Positions 8,776-16,896 of a stretch of DNA of 64,000 bases are shown here, in pieces (the first letter of the stretch is position 1; each line of letters opens with the position of its first letter). Under the pieces are notes generated by a model. It had not been told where the DNA came from. It did not search any database and saw nothing but the letters and a program-made list of their open reading frames with translations. The stretch comes from UBA6059 sp964351595 (GTDB lineage: Bacteria > Bacteroidota > Bacteroidia > Cytophagales > Cyclobacteriaceae): NCBI GenBank assembly GCA_964351595.1, contig CAYGOT010000016.1, forward strand, positions 14,368 to 78,367, given 5' to 3'. The translations under genes were made by a program, and so were the position numbers.

Positions 8776-9342
8776 ATGACGCCTACTGCAGACATCAATC
8801 TAATTAAGGAATACCTAAGCACGAAATCTTCCTCGGCCGCTTTTACCTTTGTGGGCAATTATCAGAATGCCGTTTTCGGAATGTGCTACAGGATCCTCAA
8901 AGTGCGCGAAGAAGCCGAAGAAGCCGCCCAGGACAGCTTTATCAAGTTCTTTGAGTCGCTTCACAAGCTGCAGGACGTGGACAAGTTTAAGTCCTGGCTG
9001 ATGAGCATCGCCTATCGTACGGCCATCGATTATCATCGAAAAAAGAAGGCACCTGCACAGGACCTGGAGGCGCTACCGCAATCGGTAGCCACCGATCAGT
9101 CCAACCCTGACAAGGTCCTCAGAAGCAAGCAACGACTGGAGCTACTCGAAGGATTGTTTGCACAGCTGAGTGAGCTGGACGCCACCCTACTGCAGCTGTA
9201 CTATGTGCAGGACATGACCATCAGGGACATTGCGGATACGGTCGACCAGTCAGAAAGCAATGTGAAAGTCCGCCTGATGCGATCACGCGAAGTGCTAAAG
9301 AAGAAAATGAGTCCCAACTACAAAGAAGAACTAAAGCCCTAA
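8776..9342 (+). CDS. ECF-family RNA polymerase sigma factor
   Basis: 188 residues. Region 2 spans about residues 20-95, with the core-binding helix EEAEEAAQDSFIKFF and the -10 recognition part FKSWLMSIAYRTAIDYHR. Region 4 spans about residues 115-175, with the helix-turn-helix MTIRDIADTVDQSESNVKVR. It directs RNA polymerase to a small regulon, here inferred to be its own operon, the downstream serine hydrolase and the divergent membrane protein. The anti-sigma gene starts four bases after the stop codon. The start ATG sits right behind a self-type promoter. Confidence 0.93.
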   Translation: MTPTADINLIKEYLSTKSSSAAFTFVGNYQNAVFGMCYRILKVREEAEEAAQDSFIKFFESLHKLQDVDKFKSWLMSIAYRTAIDYHRKKKAPAQDLEALPQSVATDQSNPDKVLRSKQRLELLEGLFAQLSELDATLLQLYYVQDMTIRDIADTVDQSESNVKVRLMRSREVLKKKMSPNYKEELKP

Positions 9343-9346
9343 TGCT

Positions 9347-9793
9347 ATGAATCATCTCACCCCCGAACAGCTATTTGACCTTACGGAAGGAAACCTACCG
9401 CCAAAGGAGGCGCGTGCACACCAGCAGCATCTGGCCAGCTGCGAACTATGCCAGGAGCAGTATCAGCTGTTTACGGCACTGGAAGCCGACCTGCGATCGC
9501 TGGAAGCGCCTGAGGTCTCGCCCGGGTTTGCGCTCAACGTCACGCACAAGCTCAGGGATCGCGAGACGGCCAGGATATTTCATCGCCCGGTTTTCAAGGT
9601 GTTCCAATTTGCGCTGGTGTTATCATTCATACTGGCGGTGGGTATCATCATCACACAGCTCTCATCTTATCAGATCGACCTACCGGAAATAGTCGTTCCC
9701 GGGGGCGTGTATTACATCATTGCGGTAGCGTGTGTGGCCATCATAGCGGTGGCTGACCGGGTGATTTACGGTAGTGCAAAGAAAAACTTGTAA
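9347..9793 (+). CDS. Zinc-finger anti-sigma factor, membrane-bound
   Basis: 148 residues. The cytoplasmic N-terminus has the zinc-binding anti-sigma pattern HxxxCxxC (His 28, Cys 32, Cys 35) within HQQHLASCELCQEQ. Two membrane helices follow, around residues 84-104 and 115-135, with a very short C-terminal tail. It would hold the upstream sigma factor at the inner membrane until a signal releases it. The spacing of four bases to the sigma gene indicates one operon. Its 3' end carries the -35 box for the next gene, so the two coding and promoter functions overlap. Confidence 0.88.
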   Translation: MNHLTPEQLFDLTEGNLPPKEARAHQQHLASCELCQEQYQLFTALEADLRSLEAPEVSPGFALNVTHKLRDRETARIFHRPVFKVFQFALVLSFILAVGIIITQLSSYQIDLPEIVVPGGVYYIIAVACVAIIAVADRVIYGSAKKNL

Positions 9794-9819
9794 CCTGTCT
9801 CTTGAGCTCATTCGTCTCA
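9788..9819 (+). promoter_or_regulatory. ECF promoter of the serine hydrolase gene
   Basis: TTGTAACC (9788-9795) overlaps the last codons and stop of the anti-sigma gene and is followed by exactly 17 nt and CGTCTCA (9813-9819). Box sequences and spacing equal those before the sigma gene at 8737-8768. The position implies that the downstream gene starts at the ATG at 9835, because an upstream candidate start at 9802 would lie inside this promoter. Confidence 0.75.
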
Positions 9820-9834
9820 CCTAAAAAAGACGAC

Positions 9835-11178
9835 ATGAAAACTCACATCTTGCTAATCATGCTCCTCGGAGCAACAACCATTCAAAGCCAGACCCTGCCA
9901 CAGGAGTCATGGCTAGCCTACAACAACGTATCCGAAGCGGGCTTTTCACAAGCCAAACTCGCCGAGGCTCAATCCTACTATGATTCCATCGGCTTTGGGG
10001 CCGCATTGGTCATTCACAAAGGTGCGGTAGTGGCCTCCTGGGGAGAAAACACCCGCCGCTTTATGCTGGCCTCTATGCGCAAAAGCCTGCTCAACGCTAT
10101 GATAGGCCGTGCCATTGATGAGAGCAGGTTTCAGTTGAGCACCACCCTATCGGAACTGGGTATCGATGACAAGACGCCTCTGACGGAGACCGAAAAATCC
10201 GCCACTGTCGCGCAGCTGCTCACCACCACCTCCGGTATCTACCTGCCGTCGGCGTTTGAGTATAAAGGCTGGAAAGAGCGTAAGCCGGAACGCGGCATTC
10301 ACCAGCCCGGAGAGGTGTGGTACTACAACAACTGGGACTTTAATGCACTCTGCACCATCTATGAGAAAACTACCGGCAAGCGCTTTCTGGAAGCCTTTCG
10401 CAATGAAATCGCCACGCCGCTGGGTATGGAAGACCTGCGACCCATCGACGCACTGTACTACTACGAGCCTGAGACAGAGCACCCCGCCTACCTCTACAAG
10501 ATGAGTAGCCGCGACCTGGGAAGGTTTGGCAGGCTCTACCTCAATGATGGGAAATGGGACAACCAACAACTTGTACCCCAGTCATGGGTAGCTAGCAGCA
10601 CGGCCGCTCAGGTCAACGCCTTTGAAGGTCAGGGCTATGGCTACCTCTGGTGGCCGAAGGAGGTCGATGGCCACTCTGCCTACACCGCTAGGGGTGCTGG
10701 ACGTCATACCCTCACGGTGATCCCCGATCTGGACATGGTGATCGTAGTACGCGCCAATGACTACAACGGCCGACCGCTACAGGGCAGGGAAAATGAGCAA
10801 TTGGAGACCCTGGTGGTCAATACAAAAACGGGGGCATCCGCTCAGCAACCTACTCTCGCCCCCATGGACTGGTACATCAGGGAAACACCTGATCCAATCG
10901 CTAGCCATCAAATCAACGAGTCGATTGTAGGTCAGTATCTTCATCCCATGTTTGGCCAGTTCACTGTCGAGCGTAACGCATCCGAGCTGACAATGCTGAC
11001 CACTCCGGCCAGGTTTCGCATGATCCCTACCGGCGCAGACGCCTACTACATAGAGGATGCCGGTATGCATACGGTCTTCCGACCCAGCGATGATCCTGAG
11101 CTCACCGGCAAGATCAAGGTGGAAGCCGGAGACAAAGGAAGGGTACTGGTTTTCTACTACGCTGCTTCACAGGGGTAG
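9835..11178 (+). CDS. Beta-lactamase/class C-type serine hydrolase, exported
   Basis: 447 residues with a signal peptide (MKTHILLIMLLGATTIQS). The acylation motif SxxK is visible in ASMRKSLLNAM, and the second motif YxN in WYYNNWDFN. The fold family includes class C beta-lactamases, D-alanyl-D-alanine carboxypeptidases and esterases; the true substrate cannot be told. A C-terminal domain after about residue 340 resembles the strand-rich tail common in such proteins. The ATG at 9835 is chosen because the signal peptide begins there and the ECF promoter lies directly upstream. Probably the effector of the sigma unit, acting in the periplasm on cell-wall material or esters (inference). Confidence 0.88.
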   Translation: MKTHILLIMLLGATTIQSQTLPQESWLAYNNVSEAGFSQAKLAEAQSYYDSIGFGAALVIHKGAVVASWGENTRRFMLASMRKSLLNAMIGRAIDESRFQLSTTLSELGIDDKTPLTETEKSATVAQLLTTTSGIYLPSAFEYKGWKERKPERGIHQPGEVWYYNNWDFNALCTIYEKTTGKRFLEAFRNEIATPLGMEDLRPIDALYYYEPETEHPAYLYKMSSRDLGRFGRLYLNDGKWDNQQLVPQSWVASSTAAQVNAFEGQGYGYLWWPKEVDGHSAYTARGAGRHTLTVIPDLDMVIVVRANDYNGRPLQGRENEQLETLVVNTKTGASAQQPTLAPMDWYIRETPDPIASHQINESIVGQYLHPMFGQFTVERNASELTMLTTPARFRMIPTGADAYYIEDAGMHTVFRPSDDPELTGKIKVEAGDKGRVLVFYYAASQG

Positions 11179-11204
11179 CTTTGGCTAACTAGTCACATAC
11201 TTTT

Positions 11205-11333
11205 GAGGCTGACTCAATGGCTCCATGTTGTCAGGTTGAGCGTGTCGAAACCTTATCATCGACCTGATCGATACATTTCGACGGAGCTCCACATGACAAT
11301 TCTCTGCGGAGATAGCGCTATTGAGTCAGCCTC
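11205..11333. repeat. Nested inverted repeat, copy B of the dispersed palindrome, in a terminator-like stem
   Basis: The outer arms GAGGCTGACTCAAT (11205-11218) and ATTGAGTCAGCCTC (11320-11333) form a perfect 14-bp inverted repeat followed by CTTTT. This is the style of common Bacteroidota terminators. The loop contains an inner imperfect palindrome (11230-11250 and 11276-11297) related to those at 3299-3359 and 52235-52291. It starts 27 bases after the serine hydrolase stop codon. Confidence 0.75.
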
Positions 11334-11442
11334 CTTTTCCAGGTACCTGCCCCTCTATTCCCTACCCGCTACCGTAAACCTTTAGCCTAAACCCTCTGCC
11401 TATTGTGTGGAATCAATGACTTGGGTAACTTGTGATAAATGA

Positions 11443-11559
11443 AGCGATGGTATTACATCCAACTGGAAATGCTTGCAATTGAATATGAGGTTAAAAAGCA
11501 ATGACTAATTAGAATATATAAGCTGTATATCATGCACAAGTGCGTGATATATTGATGCC
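11443..11559 (+). repeat. Dispersed pre-gene element, copy B, with hairpin
   Basis: The stretch 11443-11490 resembles 44350-44400, including AAATGCTT-N2-AATTGAATAT at 11467-11486. The hairpin TATCATGCAC / GTGCGTGATA spans 11528-11549 and is followed by TATTGATG, like the TACATTA tails of the hairpin elements at 21172, 44452 and 63314. The P-loop gene follows, but 104 bases further on, so this copy is less tightly placed. The rest of the 11334-11663 interval shows nothing else clear. Confidence 0.55.
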
Positions 11560-11663
11560 AGAAGAAATCCAGCGAACAGTGAAAACAATTTCTAGGTGCA
11601 AGCCTCATTTAAAGAGCCAATACATTAAGACTACTGGAAAACACAGCTCTAGTCAATAATAAC

Positions 11664-12224
11664 ATGATCTATATCATCAGTGGAACCTCGAGATCAGGAA
11701 AAACCCTAGTAGCCCAAAAAATTATGCAAAAGAGGGGAATTCCCTATCTGTCGCTTGACTGGCTGGTGATGGGCTTTACAAATGGCATCCCTGAATATGG
11801 TATCCATGATAAATTATGGCCCAATGAAATTGCTGAAAGGCTCTGGAATTATTTAAAGGCGATGCTTGAGAGTATCATTTGGTCTGAATCTGACATAGTA
11901 ATTGAAGGCGAAGCTATACTTCCCGAACTGCTCATTAACTTTCTAAGGAAACACCCGACTCGTATTCGAGTTTGTTTCTTAGGTTATGCACATGTAAGTG
12001 TACCTCAAAAGATGGAAGAGGTATATGAATATCATCGAGATAAAAAAGACTGGTTGACTACCGAATCAAAGCAGTATGTTGAAGATCATATCCGGAATAT
12101 GGTAGCCTATAGTAAACGAATTGAAAAAACGTGTAGTCATTACGGCATAAGGTATTTTGATACATCCAGAAATATTAAACAAGCGTTAGATCAAGCTATG
12201 ATCTATCTGCTAGAAGAAAAATGA
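11664..12224 (+). CDS. P-loop NTPase, adenylate-kinase or zeta-toxin-like size
   Basis: 186 residues beginning MIYIISGTSRSGKT, with the Walker A loop GTSRSGKT at residues 7-14. A hydrophobic strand ending in acidic residues (SDIVIEGEAILPEL, near residue 75) could supply the Walker B function. The length and the position of the loop at the very N-terminus suit a small-molecule kinase. No substrate motif is recognised. The stop overlaps the next gene's start by four bases (ATGA), so the two are coupled. The gene is AT-rich compared with the core genes and sits in an accessory stretch. Confidence 0.72.
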   Translation: MIYIISGTSRSGKTLVAQKIMQKRGIPYLSLDWLVMGFTNGIPEYGIHDKLWPNEIAERLWNYLKAMLESIIWSESDIVIEGEAILPELLINFLRKHPTRIRVCFLGYAHVSVPQKMEEVYEYHRDKKDWLTTESKQYVEDHIRNMVAYSKRIEKTCSHYGIRYFDTSRNIKQALDQAMIYLLEEK

Positions 12225-13120
12225 TCGAATCCATCGAAATAGACGGCATTAGTTATGGCTTTGCCAAAGACTTTAAACACGTCCAAGACATTAGATTAGG
12301 TTTCAATGGTTTAACAGAATCCGTCTTTGGATTCAGTTTAGAAAATTGGTACAATGATGGCTTCTGGGGCGACTATTATATTCCCTATTCGCTGCTTCAT
12401 AATAACAAGGTTGTATCAAATGTTTCAATTAATAAGATTGAATTTGACATTGACAGTGAGAGAAAGACGGGTATTCAAATCGGAACGGTAATGACGGACG
12501 AAAAATACCGGAATAGAGGACTTAACAAGTACTTGATGGAAAAGGTAATGCATGAATGGACAGATCAGACTGATTTTGTCTATCTCTTCGCTAATGATAG
12601 TGTACTTGATTTCTATCCTAAGTTCAATTTCAAGCTAGTAGACGAATATCAACACTTGAAAACAATAGATACATACAGCGCTTCATCTTCCTGGAAAAAA
12701 CTGAACATGGAAGACCCGACTGATGTCGCCTTTTTAATGGGAAGAATTAAGGATTCAACTCCTGTGGCAAAGATAACTATGCGTAACAATACGTCATTGA
12801 TCATGTTTTACTGCAATTCCTACAAGAAAAGTAGCATTTATCATATTGAAGAACTTGATGCCATTGCCATTGCAGACTTTAAAGGTGACACTTTATACCT
12901 AGATGATGTGTTCTTAATAAGCCCTTTAGAAATCAATGACGTGATCCAGACCATATCTGATCAAAGGATTCTACGGGTAGTTTTGGGGTTTACACCTTTG
13001 GACGAGTCGGGTTTTGACAAGCATTTATTAAAGGGTCCAGATACGCTCTTTATGCTGAAGGACAAGCTTGACTTTTTCACAGATAAACACTGGATGTTTC
13101 CAGTTTTATCTCATGCGTAA
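12221..13120 (+). CDS. GNAT family N-acetyltransferase
   Basis: 299 residues. The acetyl-CoA binding motif A is visible as IQIGTVMTDEKYRNRGLNKY around residues 88-107, with RNRGLNK in place of the usual Q/RxxGxG/A. The C-terminal half (from about residue 165) may be a second, degenerate GNAT-like domain. It overlaps the P-loop gene by four bases. The pair may modify and phosphorylate one small molecule, for instance an antibiotic; this is only inferred from coupling. The acceptor substrate is unknown. Confidence 0.78.
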   Translation: MIESIEIDGISYGFAKDFKHVQDIRLGFNGLTESVFGFSLENWYNDGFWGDYYIPYSLLHNNKVVSNVSINKIEFDIDSERKTGIQIGTVMTDEKYRNRGLNKYLMEKVMHEWTDQTDFVYLFANDSVLDFYPKFNFKLVDEYQHLKTIDTYSASSSWKKLNMEDPTDVAFLMGRIKDSTPVAKITMRNNTSLIMFYCNSYKKSSIYHIEELDAIAIADFKGDTLYLDDVFLISPLEINDVIQTISDQRILRVVLGFTPLDESGFDKHLLKGPDTLFMLKDKLDFFTDKHWMFPVLSHA

Positions 13121-13154
13121 ATTGATCTCGAACGCAGAAATCTTCTAATCAAGT

Positions 13155-13330
13155 AGACGGCCGTGAGCCATTAGCTCACGGTGCGCCTCCTTGCAGGCCG
13201 CCTCACATGCTTACGTTGAAGCATCTGTACAGGTGCCATTCGCTCAGCGTTTGGTTCTCGTACTGGGCGGTTCGCAGAGCAAACAGAAATCTCGTGCTTC
13301 TAGCTACTGGGCGCATACCCATTTTGGTTA
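13155..13330. repeat. Structured intergenic region with several hairpins
   Basis: Between the GNAT gene and the convergent sulfatase gene lie a perfect hairpin CCGTGAGC / GCTCACGG (13161-13168 and 13174-13181) and a second one, ATGCTT / AAGCAT (13207-13212 and 13219-13224). The stretch ends with GGTTAGAC near 13326. It is GC-richer than its neighbours and resembles a degraded recombination or repeat element. An open frame across it (13207-13494) is not believed. Confidence 0.45.
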
Positions 13331-13344
13331 GACGTTGTGCTCAA

Positions 13345-15009
13345 TTAGTGTGCATAGCCGACTTCATAATCCGGAACTATCACGCCAGTCTCAGTAACAT
13401 ATCTTTCCCATTGCCTAATAAGATCGGACAATCTTTCAGGTTCTTGTCCTGCCAAATCAATTTGTTCTCCTGGATCAGTAGCAAGATTATATAATCGCCA
13501 CTGGTTCTCAATCACATTAGGATCATTCGGCTTCCAGGGAATTCCAGAAGGTTCATATACGATCTTCCAATCACCTTGACGAATTGCCCTACGACCAAAT
13601 AACTCCCAGCCCATTGTATAATTTTCAGTATGCAGGGACTCTCTATCACCTTTCAATAATGACAACATCGATGTGCCCCGAAGAGGGAAAACTTCTCTTC
13701 CCTTGAAAGTTTTGGGGTGTTTTATATCTGCAAGTTCTAAGATAGTAGGTAGAACATCCATTACAGTGATCATTGCACCTTGTATCGATCCACCTTGTAT
13801 GACTTTAGGGTAATGTACGATCGCTGGAGCTCGAATGCCTCCTTCCGTGGTAAAGCCCTTGAACATGCGAAAAGGAGGTGCCAAAGCTCTAGACCAATTA
13901 GGACCATGCCACAGATACGAGTCTGCCGCTCCCATATTTTCCAAACTATTGTCACAACATTCATCGACCCATTCACCTAGAGCATCCCACCCTATATCCA
14001 AATGAGCACCCTCAGGCCCATTATCAGACATGAAGACAATTAGTGTATTTTCAAAGTCACCACTTTGTTTGAGCGACTCTAAAATCGCACCAAGATAGCG
14101 ATCCATATCGTCTACCATAGCAGCATATATTTCCATTCTTCGAGCCTCTGTTCTTTTGTCTTCCTCGCTCAAAGAATCCCAAGCTACTTCGGAAGGAATT
14201 CGATCTGTTAATCTCATACCAGGAGTCGTTAGTCCGAGTGTCATCATCTTTTCAAATCGAGATATCAGTAAAGCATCATGACCAGAATCATATTTACCAG
14301 CATACTTTGCTATTGACTCTTTTGGGGCTTGAAGCGGCCAATGTGGCGCAGTATAAGTCAGATAAGCAAAAAACGGCTTTCCATCATCTGGACGGTTCTC
14401 CAAGTAATCAATCATTCTTTCGCTATATGTACGCGTGGAATAAAAATTCTCCGGAAGATTGACTCGTTCACCATCTTCTTCATATACTGCCTGTCCAGGT
14501 CCTACACAAGGCATCTGATTCAAATGTCCAGCACAACCCTGAAGTAAACTATAGTAATGTTCAAAACCTCTGGCTCCCGGGCTAGTTTCTGCCGTCATAC
14601 CCAAATGCCATTTACCAGCCATGTAGGTGTGGTATCCAGCATCTTGAAGTAATTCAGGGAGTGCTGCCACTCTGAAATTCAAAAATCCTTCATAACCTGG
14701 ATTCGCCTGCTGATTCTCTCGAAGTTCTTCAGCCATATTTCCAAGACCAGCTAGATGATTATCGGTTCCTGTTAGTAACATCGATCGCGTTGGGGAGCAA
14801 GTTGGAGCGACATAGAATTGAGTTAGTCTGACACCTGATGCCGCCAATGCGTCCAAATTGGGAGTTTCGATTTCTCCACCAAATACACCTATATCTGTAA
14901 ATGCGAGATCATCTGCAACTATCAGTAAAATATTAGGCCTAACATTTTTTGATGGATTACATGAGATTATTGCAATGGCTACTGCAAAGCACAAGGACAA
15001 TCGTTTCAT
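13345..15009 (-). CDS. Sulfatase (arylsulfatase type), lipoprotein
   Basis: 554 residues from the ATG at 15009-15007. The signal ends with lipobox IISC (Cys 17). The N-terminal metal site is NILLIVADDLAFTDIG (Asp 33 and 34). The formylglycine motif CSPTRSMLLTG has Cys at residue 71, so activation by an anaerobic- or oxygen-type maturase is required; none is in the window. Further hallmarks are GKWHLG near residue 135 and the C-terminal metal ligands in MSDNGPEG. Probably surface or periplasmic, cleaving sulfate esters, possibly of polysaccharides. It is isolated, without SusCD or glycosidase partners. An upstream ATG at 15030 is possible but would lengthen the signal. Confidence 0.92.
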   Translation of the reverse strand: MKRLSLCFAVAIAIISCNPSKNVRPNILLIVADDLAFTDIGVFGGEIETPNLDALAASGVRLTQFYVAPTCSPTRSMLLTGTDNHLAGLGNMAEELRENQQANPGYEGFLNFRVAALPELLQDAGYHTYMAGKWHLGMTAETSPGARGFEHYYSLLQGCAGHLNQMPCVGPGQAVYEEDGERVNLPENFYSTRTYSERMIDYLENRPDDGKPFFAYLTYTAPHWPLQAPKESIAKYAGKYDSGHDALLISRFEKMMTLGLTTPGMRLTDRIPSEVAWDSLSEEDKRTEARRMEIYAAMVDDMDRYLGAILESLKQSGDFENTLIVFMSDNGPEGAHLDIGWDALGEWVDECCDNSLENMGAADSYLWHGPNWSRALAPPFRMFKGFTTEGGIRAPAIVHYPKVIQGGSIQGAMITVMDVLPTILELADIKHPKTFKGREVFPLRGTSMLSLLKGDRESLHTENYTMGWELFGRRAIRQGDWKIVYEPSGIPWKPNDPNVIENQWRLYNLATDPGEQIDLAGQEPERLSDLIRQWERYVTETGVIVPDYEVGYAH

Positions 15010-15098
15010 GGAACTCATTATTAAAGTCAAACCTATTTAATTTAAACAAAGGCTGAAGAATAAAAAACTGAGCGCAACGCACAACTAAAATCAATAGG

Positions 15099-16025
15099 CT
15101 AGCTGAAAAGTTGATTGTGTTTGCTTTCTATCAATTGGCAATACTTTTCTCTCATTTCTTTTGATAAGAAAGACTGATTAACAAAGTCCAACCATGAATT
15201 TTGAAGTTTTGAATACTTATTTAGAATGTTCTCCGCTGCTTTATCAGGGATTCCAGAAGTAGTCATAGCTTTCAAAAAATCTGACTTTCCCAGTCTCTTC
15301 TTTTTACCACATAATGTCAAAGCAAGCTCTTCATCGTCTCCTTCAACTACTAGGGCCGATGAAACTAAATCATAGGCAGGAGCCAGTTCATATTGACCAT
15401 GGTCATTCTTTAGCAATGAGAAATTTTTTAAGTGCATGTCGGCATTTCCTGTTAGGAAACTAAACAGCGTCAACTCATAAAACCTCACCAAATCAAGCCC
15501 TGGGTTTATGCTACTTCGCTTGATCTCCTTGGCTATCTGCTCATGCGATGACTTATACTTGTCCTCGGTCAGTCTTCCCAACAGTTGACACATGTCCTCC
15601 ATATGCTTTTTTGCTCCCTCCTGTCGATCCATTCTTTTGGTTATATAGGCTAGTTCTCCCGAATCTAATCGCACCAAAGAGTGCTCGGCAGTTCTAATTC
15701 TCGATAGTTGCGCAAGGTGCATTGTCAGATCTTCTATTTGTGGCAACTCATCCCACATTGGCGACTGAGGCTTTAGAATAAACTGTCCCCACAAGCCCAC
15801 TATTGTCAATTTCCCAGACGCATTATCGGGTTTTTCAATGTCCAGGGACAATTTCGGTTGAACACCCGTCACTGTCGTTTTCCCCTTAATCATTTGTTCA
15901 GCAAGATTCAGAAACTCTTGCTCAGTATAGGGCATTTTTGGGGGTTCCGTAACTCCGAATATTTTCTTGCTACAATTCGGGTGAAAATCGCTTTCTGAGT
16001 TTTTATAGCAGTATAGACATTTCAT
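15099..16025 (-). CDS. hipT: HipT-like serine/threonine kinase toxin (HipA C-terminal part)
   Basis: 308 residues with the HipA kinase core but without the N-terminal subdomain, which is a separate upstream gene. An N-terminal zinc-ribbon-like group (Cys 3, Cys 6, His 15, Cys 18) precedes the loop TTVTGVQPKLS (residues 50-60), where HipA/HipT kinases bind ATP and autophosphorylate. The catalytic motif NADMHLKN (Asp 196, Asn 201) and the metal-binding Asp 219 in AYDLVSS are intact, so it is likely active. Known HipA and HipT kinases phosphorylate aminoacyl-tRNA synthetases; the target here is not known. It overlaps the preceding gene by four bases and is last in a three-gene operon. Confidence 0.87.
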   Translation of the reverse strand: MKCLYCYKNSESDFHPNCSKKIFGVTEPPKMPYTEQEFLNLAEQMIKGKTTVTGVQPKLSLDIEKPDNASGKLTIVGLWGQFILKPQSPMWDELPQIEDLTMHLAQLSRIRTAEHSLVRLDSGELAYITKRMDRQEGAKKHMEDMCQLLGRLTEDKYKSSHEQIAKEIKRSSINPGLDLVRFYELTLFSFLTGNADMHLKNFSLLKNDHGQYELAPAYDLVSSALVVEGDDEELALTLCGKKKRLGKSDFLKAMTTSGIPDKAAENILNKYSKLQNSWLDFVNQSFLSKEMREKYCQLIESKHNQLFS

Positions 16026-16336
16026 GTTAATGGCTCAATTGATACAGCGCCTATGCAGTCTTTGCATGCAACTAGGAGAATGCCCATTCTATCTTTTTCA
16101 TTGACTTTCCAATTTTTTTCAACGAGATCCAAAATCCAACCCTCTGGAATGAGACCATCAAAAAATGGAAACAAAATATTTGAATGGTAGGGCGCTTTCT
16201 GCAGTGGCAGAGTTAAACTAATAGACTCACCCTGCTTTGCGAAATAATCATATTCATATTGAAAATGATATCCTTCCTCATCCTCGGTTAATGTCCCGGC
16301 CCACTCATCTTGATAAAGTACTCTTGCTTTCCTCAT
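16022..16336 (-). CDS. hipS: HipS-like protein (HipA N-terminal subdomain as separate gene)
   Basis: 104 residues matching the N-terminal subdomain of HipA: VLYQDEWAGTLTEDEEGYHFQY, then SLTLPLQKAPYHSNILFPFFDGLIPEGW and a tail with DRMGILLVACKDCIGAVSI. In HipBST systems this small protein, and not the DNA-binding one, neutralises the kinase; the same role is inferred here. It overlaps the regulator gene upstream by 32 bases and the kinase gene downstream by four bases, so all three are cotranscribed and coupled. Confidence 0.85.
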   Translation of the reverse strand: MRKARVLYQDEWAGTLTEDEEGYHFQYEYDYFAKQGESISLTLPLQKAPYHSNILFPFFDGLIPEGWILDLVEKNWKVNEKDRMGILLVACKDCIGAVSIEPLT

Positions 16337-16538
16337 CTCGGTTAACTTCTGTTGGCCCTAATTCATACCCAAAGAGGTTTAATACTTGATTGACCTTATC
16401 CATTTTCAAGGTCGGCTTTCCTTGCTCAAGTTCTCTAACAAACCTTAAACCAACTCCAGCCGCAAATGACAGGTCTTCCTGATTCATCTTTGTTTGCTTT
16501 CTTTTCTCTTTGACAAACTGTGCTAATGATGTTTTCAT
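16305..16538 (-). CDS. hipB: HipB-like XRE-family DNA-binding regulator
   Basis: 77 residues with a helix-turn-helix of the XRE type: FVKEKRKQTKMNQEDLSFAAG followed by VGLRFVRELEQGKPTLKMDKVNQVL. It is first in the operon and would bind the four 18-bp palindromes immediately upstream (16546-16680), repressing the operon as HipB does. The ATG lies 8 bases downstream of the first palindrome. The C-terminal tail DEESKSTLSR is short and overlaps the coding region of the HipS-like gene. Confidence 0.87.
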   Translation of the reverse strand: MKTSLAQFVKEKRKQTKMNQEDLSFAAGVGLRFVRELEQGKPTLKMDKVNQVLNLFGYELGPTEVNRDEESKSTLSR

Positions 16539-16545
16539 CGTCGTA

Positions 16546-16680
16546 TATACCCTTTCGGGTGTAAATCTACGGTTTTTTAGATATTATACTACATCGGGTA
16601 TAATTATTTAGATGTCAATCTAACTATACCTTTTAAGGTATAAAATGATTCGCGAAGCGAATTTACACCTGATAGGGTAA
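16546..16680. promoter_or_regulatory. Four regularly spaced HipB-type operators
   Basis: Four 18-bp imperfect palindromes: TATACCCTTTCGGGTGTA (16546-16563), TATACTACATCGGGTATA (16585-16602), TATACCTTTTAAGGTATA (16625-16642) and TTACACCTGATAGGGTAA (16663-16680). The centres lie 39, 40 and 38 bases apart. The array covers the region between the hipB start and the downstream repeat, so it must include or abut the operon promoter. Confidence 0.78.
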
Positions 16681-16717
16681 GCTTTAAGAAGAAGAACCTC
16701 TTTACTGAAGGAGAGTC

Positions 16718-16832
16718 TAACGCACGTAGCTAAAGCACATGCATTTATTGCGTCACTTGAAAGTGCATTGCAAATCCGCTAGCTTAGGAGAAATAAACAT
16801 TGCCCAGAGGCACGTGTATTTATCTGGTCGTT
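16718..16832. repeat. Short form of the TAAC-GTT palindromic element
   Basis: Begins with TAAC (16718) and ends with the arm GGCACGTG-TATTTATCTGGTCGTT (16809-16832). This right arm nearly equals the one at 22775-22794 and resembles 46380-46405. The interior motifs of the longer copies are missing. It lies between the hipB operators and the alpha/beta hydrolase gene. The remaining bases to 16896 contain no clear feature. Confidence 0.55.
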
Positions 16833-16896
16833 CATAGCTTGGCGTCAGCGAAACTCTGGAAACCCATACCAATCAGGTCTGTCTTTAAACATAAAA

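Noticed and set aside
9802..9834. Upstream ATG for the serine hydrolase gene
   Set aside because: It lies within the ECF promoter and before the signal peptide; the ATG at 9835 fits both.
13207..13494. Open frame across the structured region and sulfatase 3' end
   Set aside because: It runs through hairpins and antisense to the sulfatase gene and encodes no recognisable protein.
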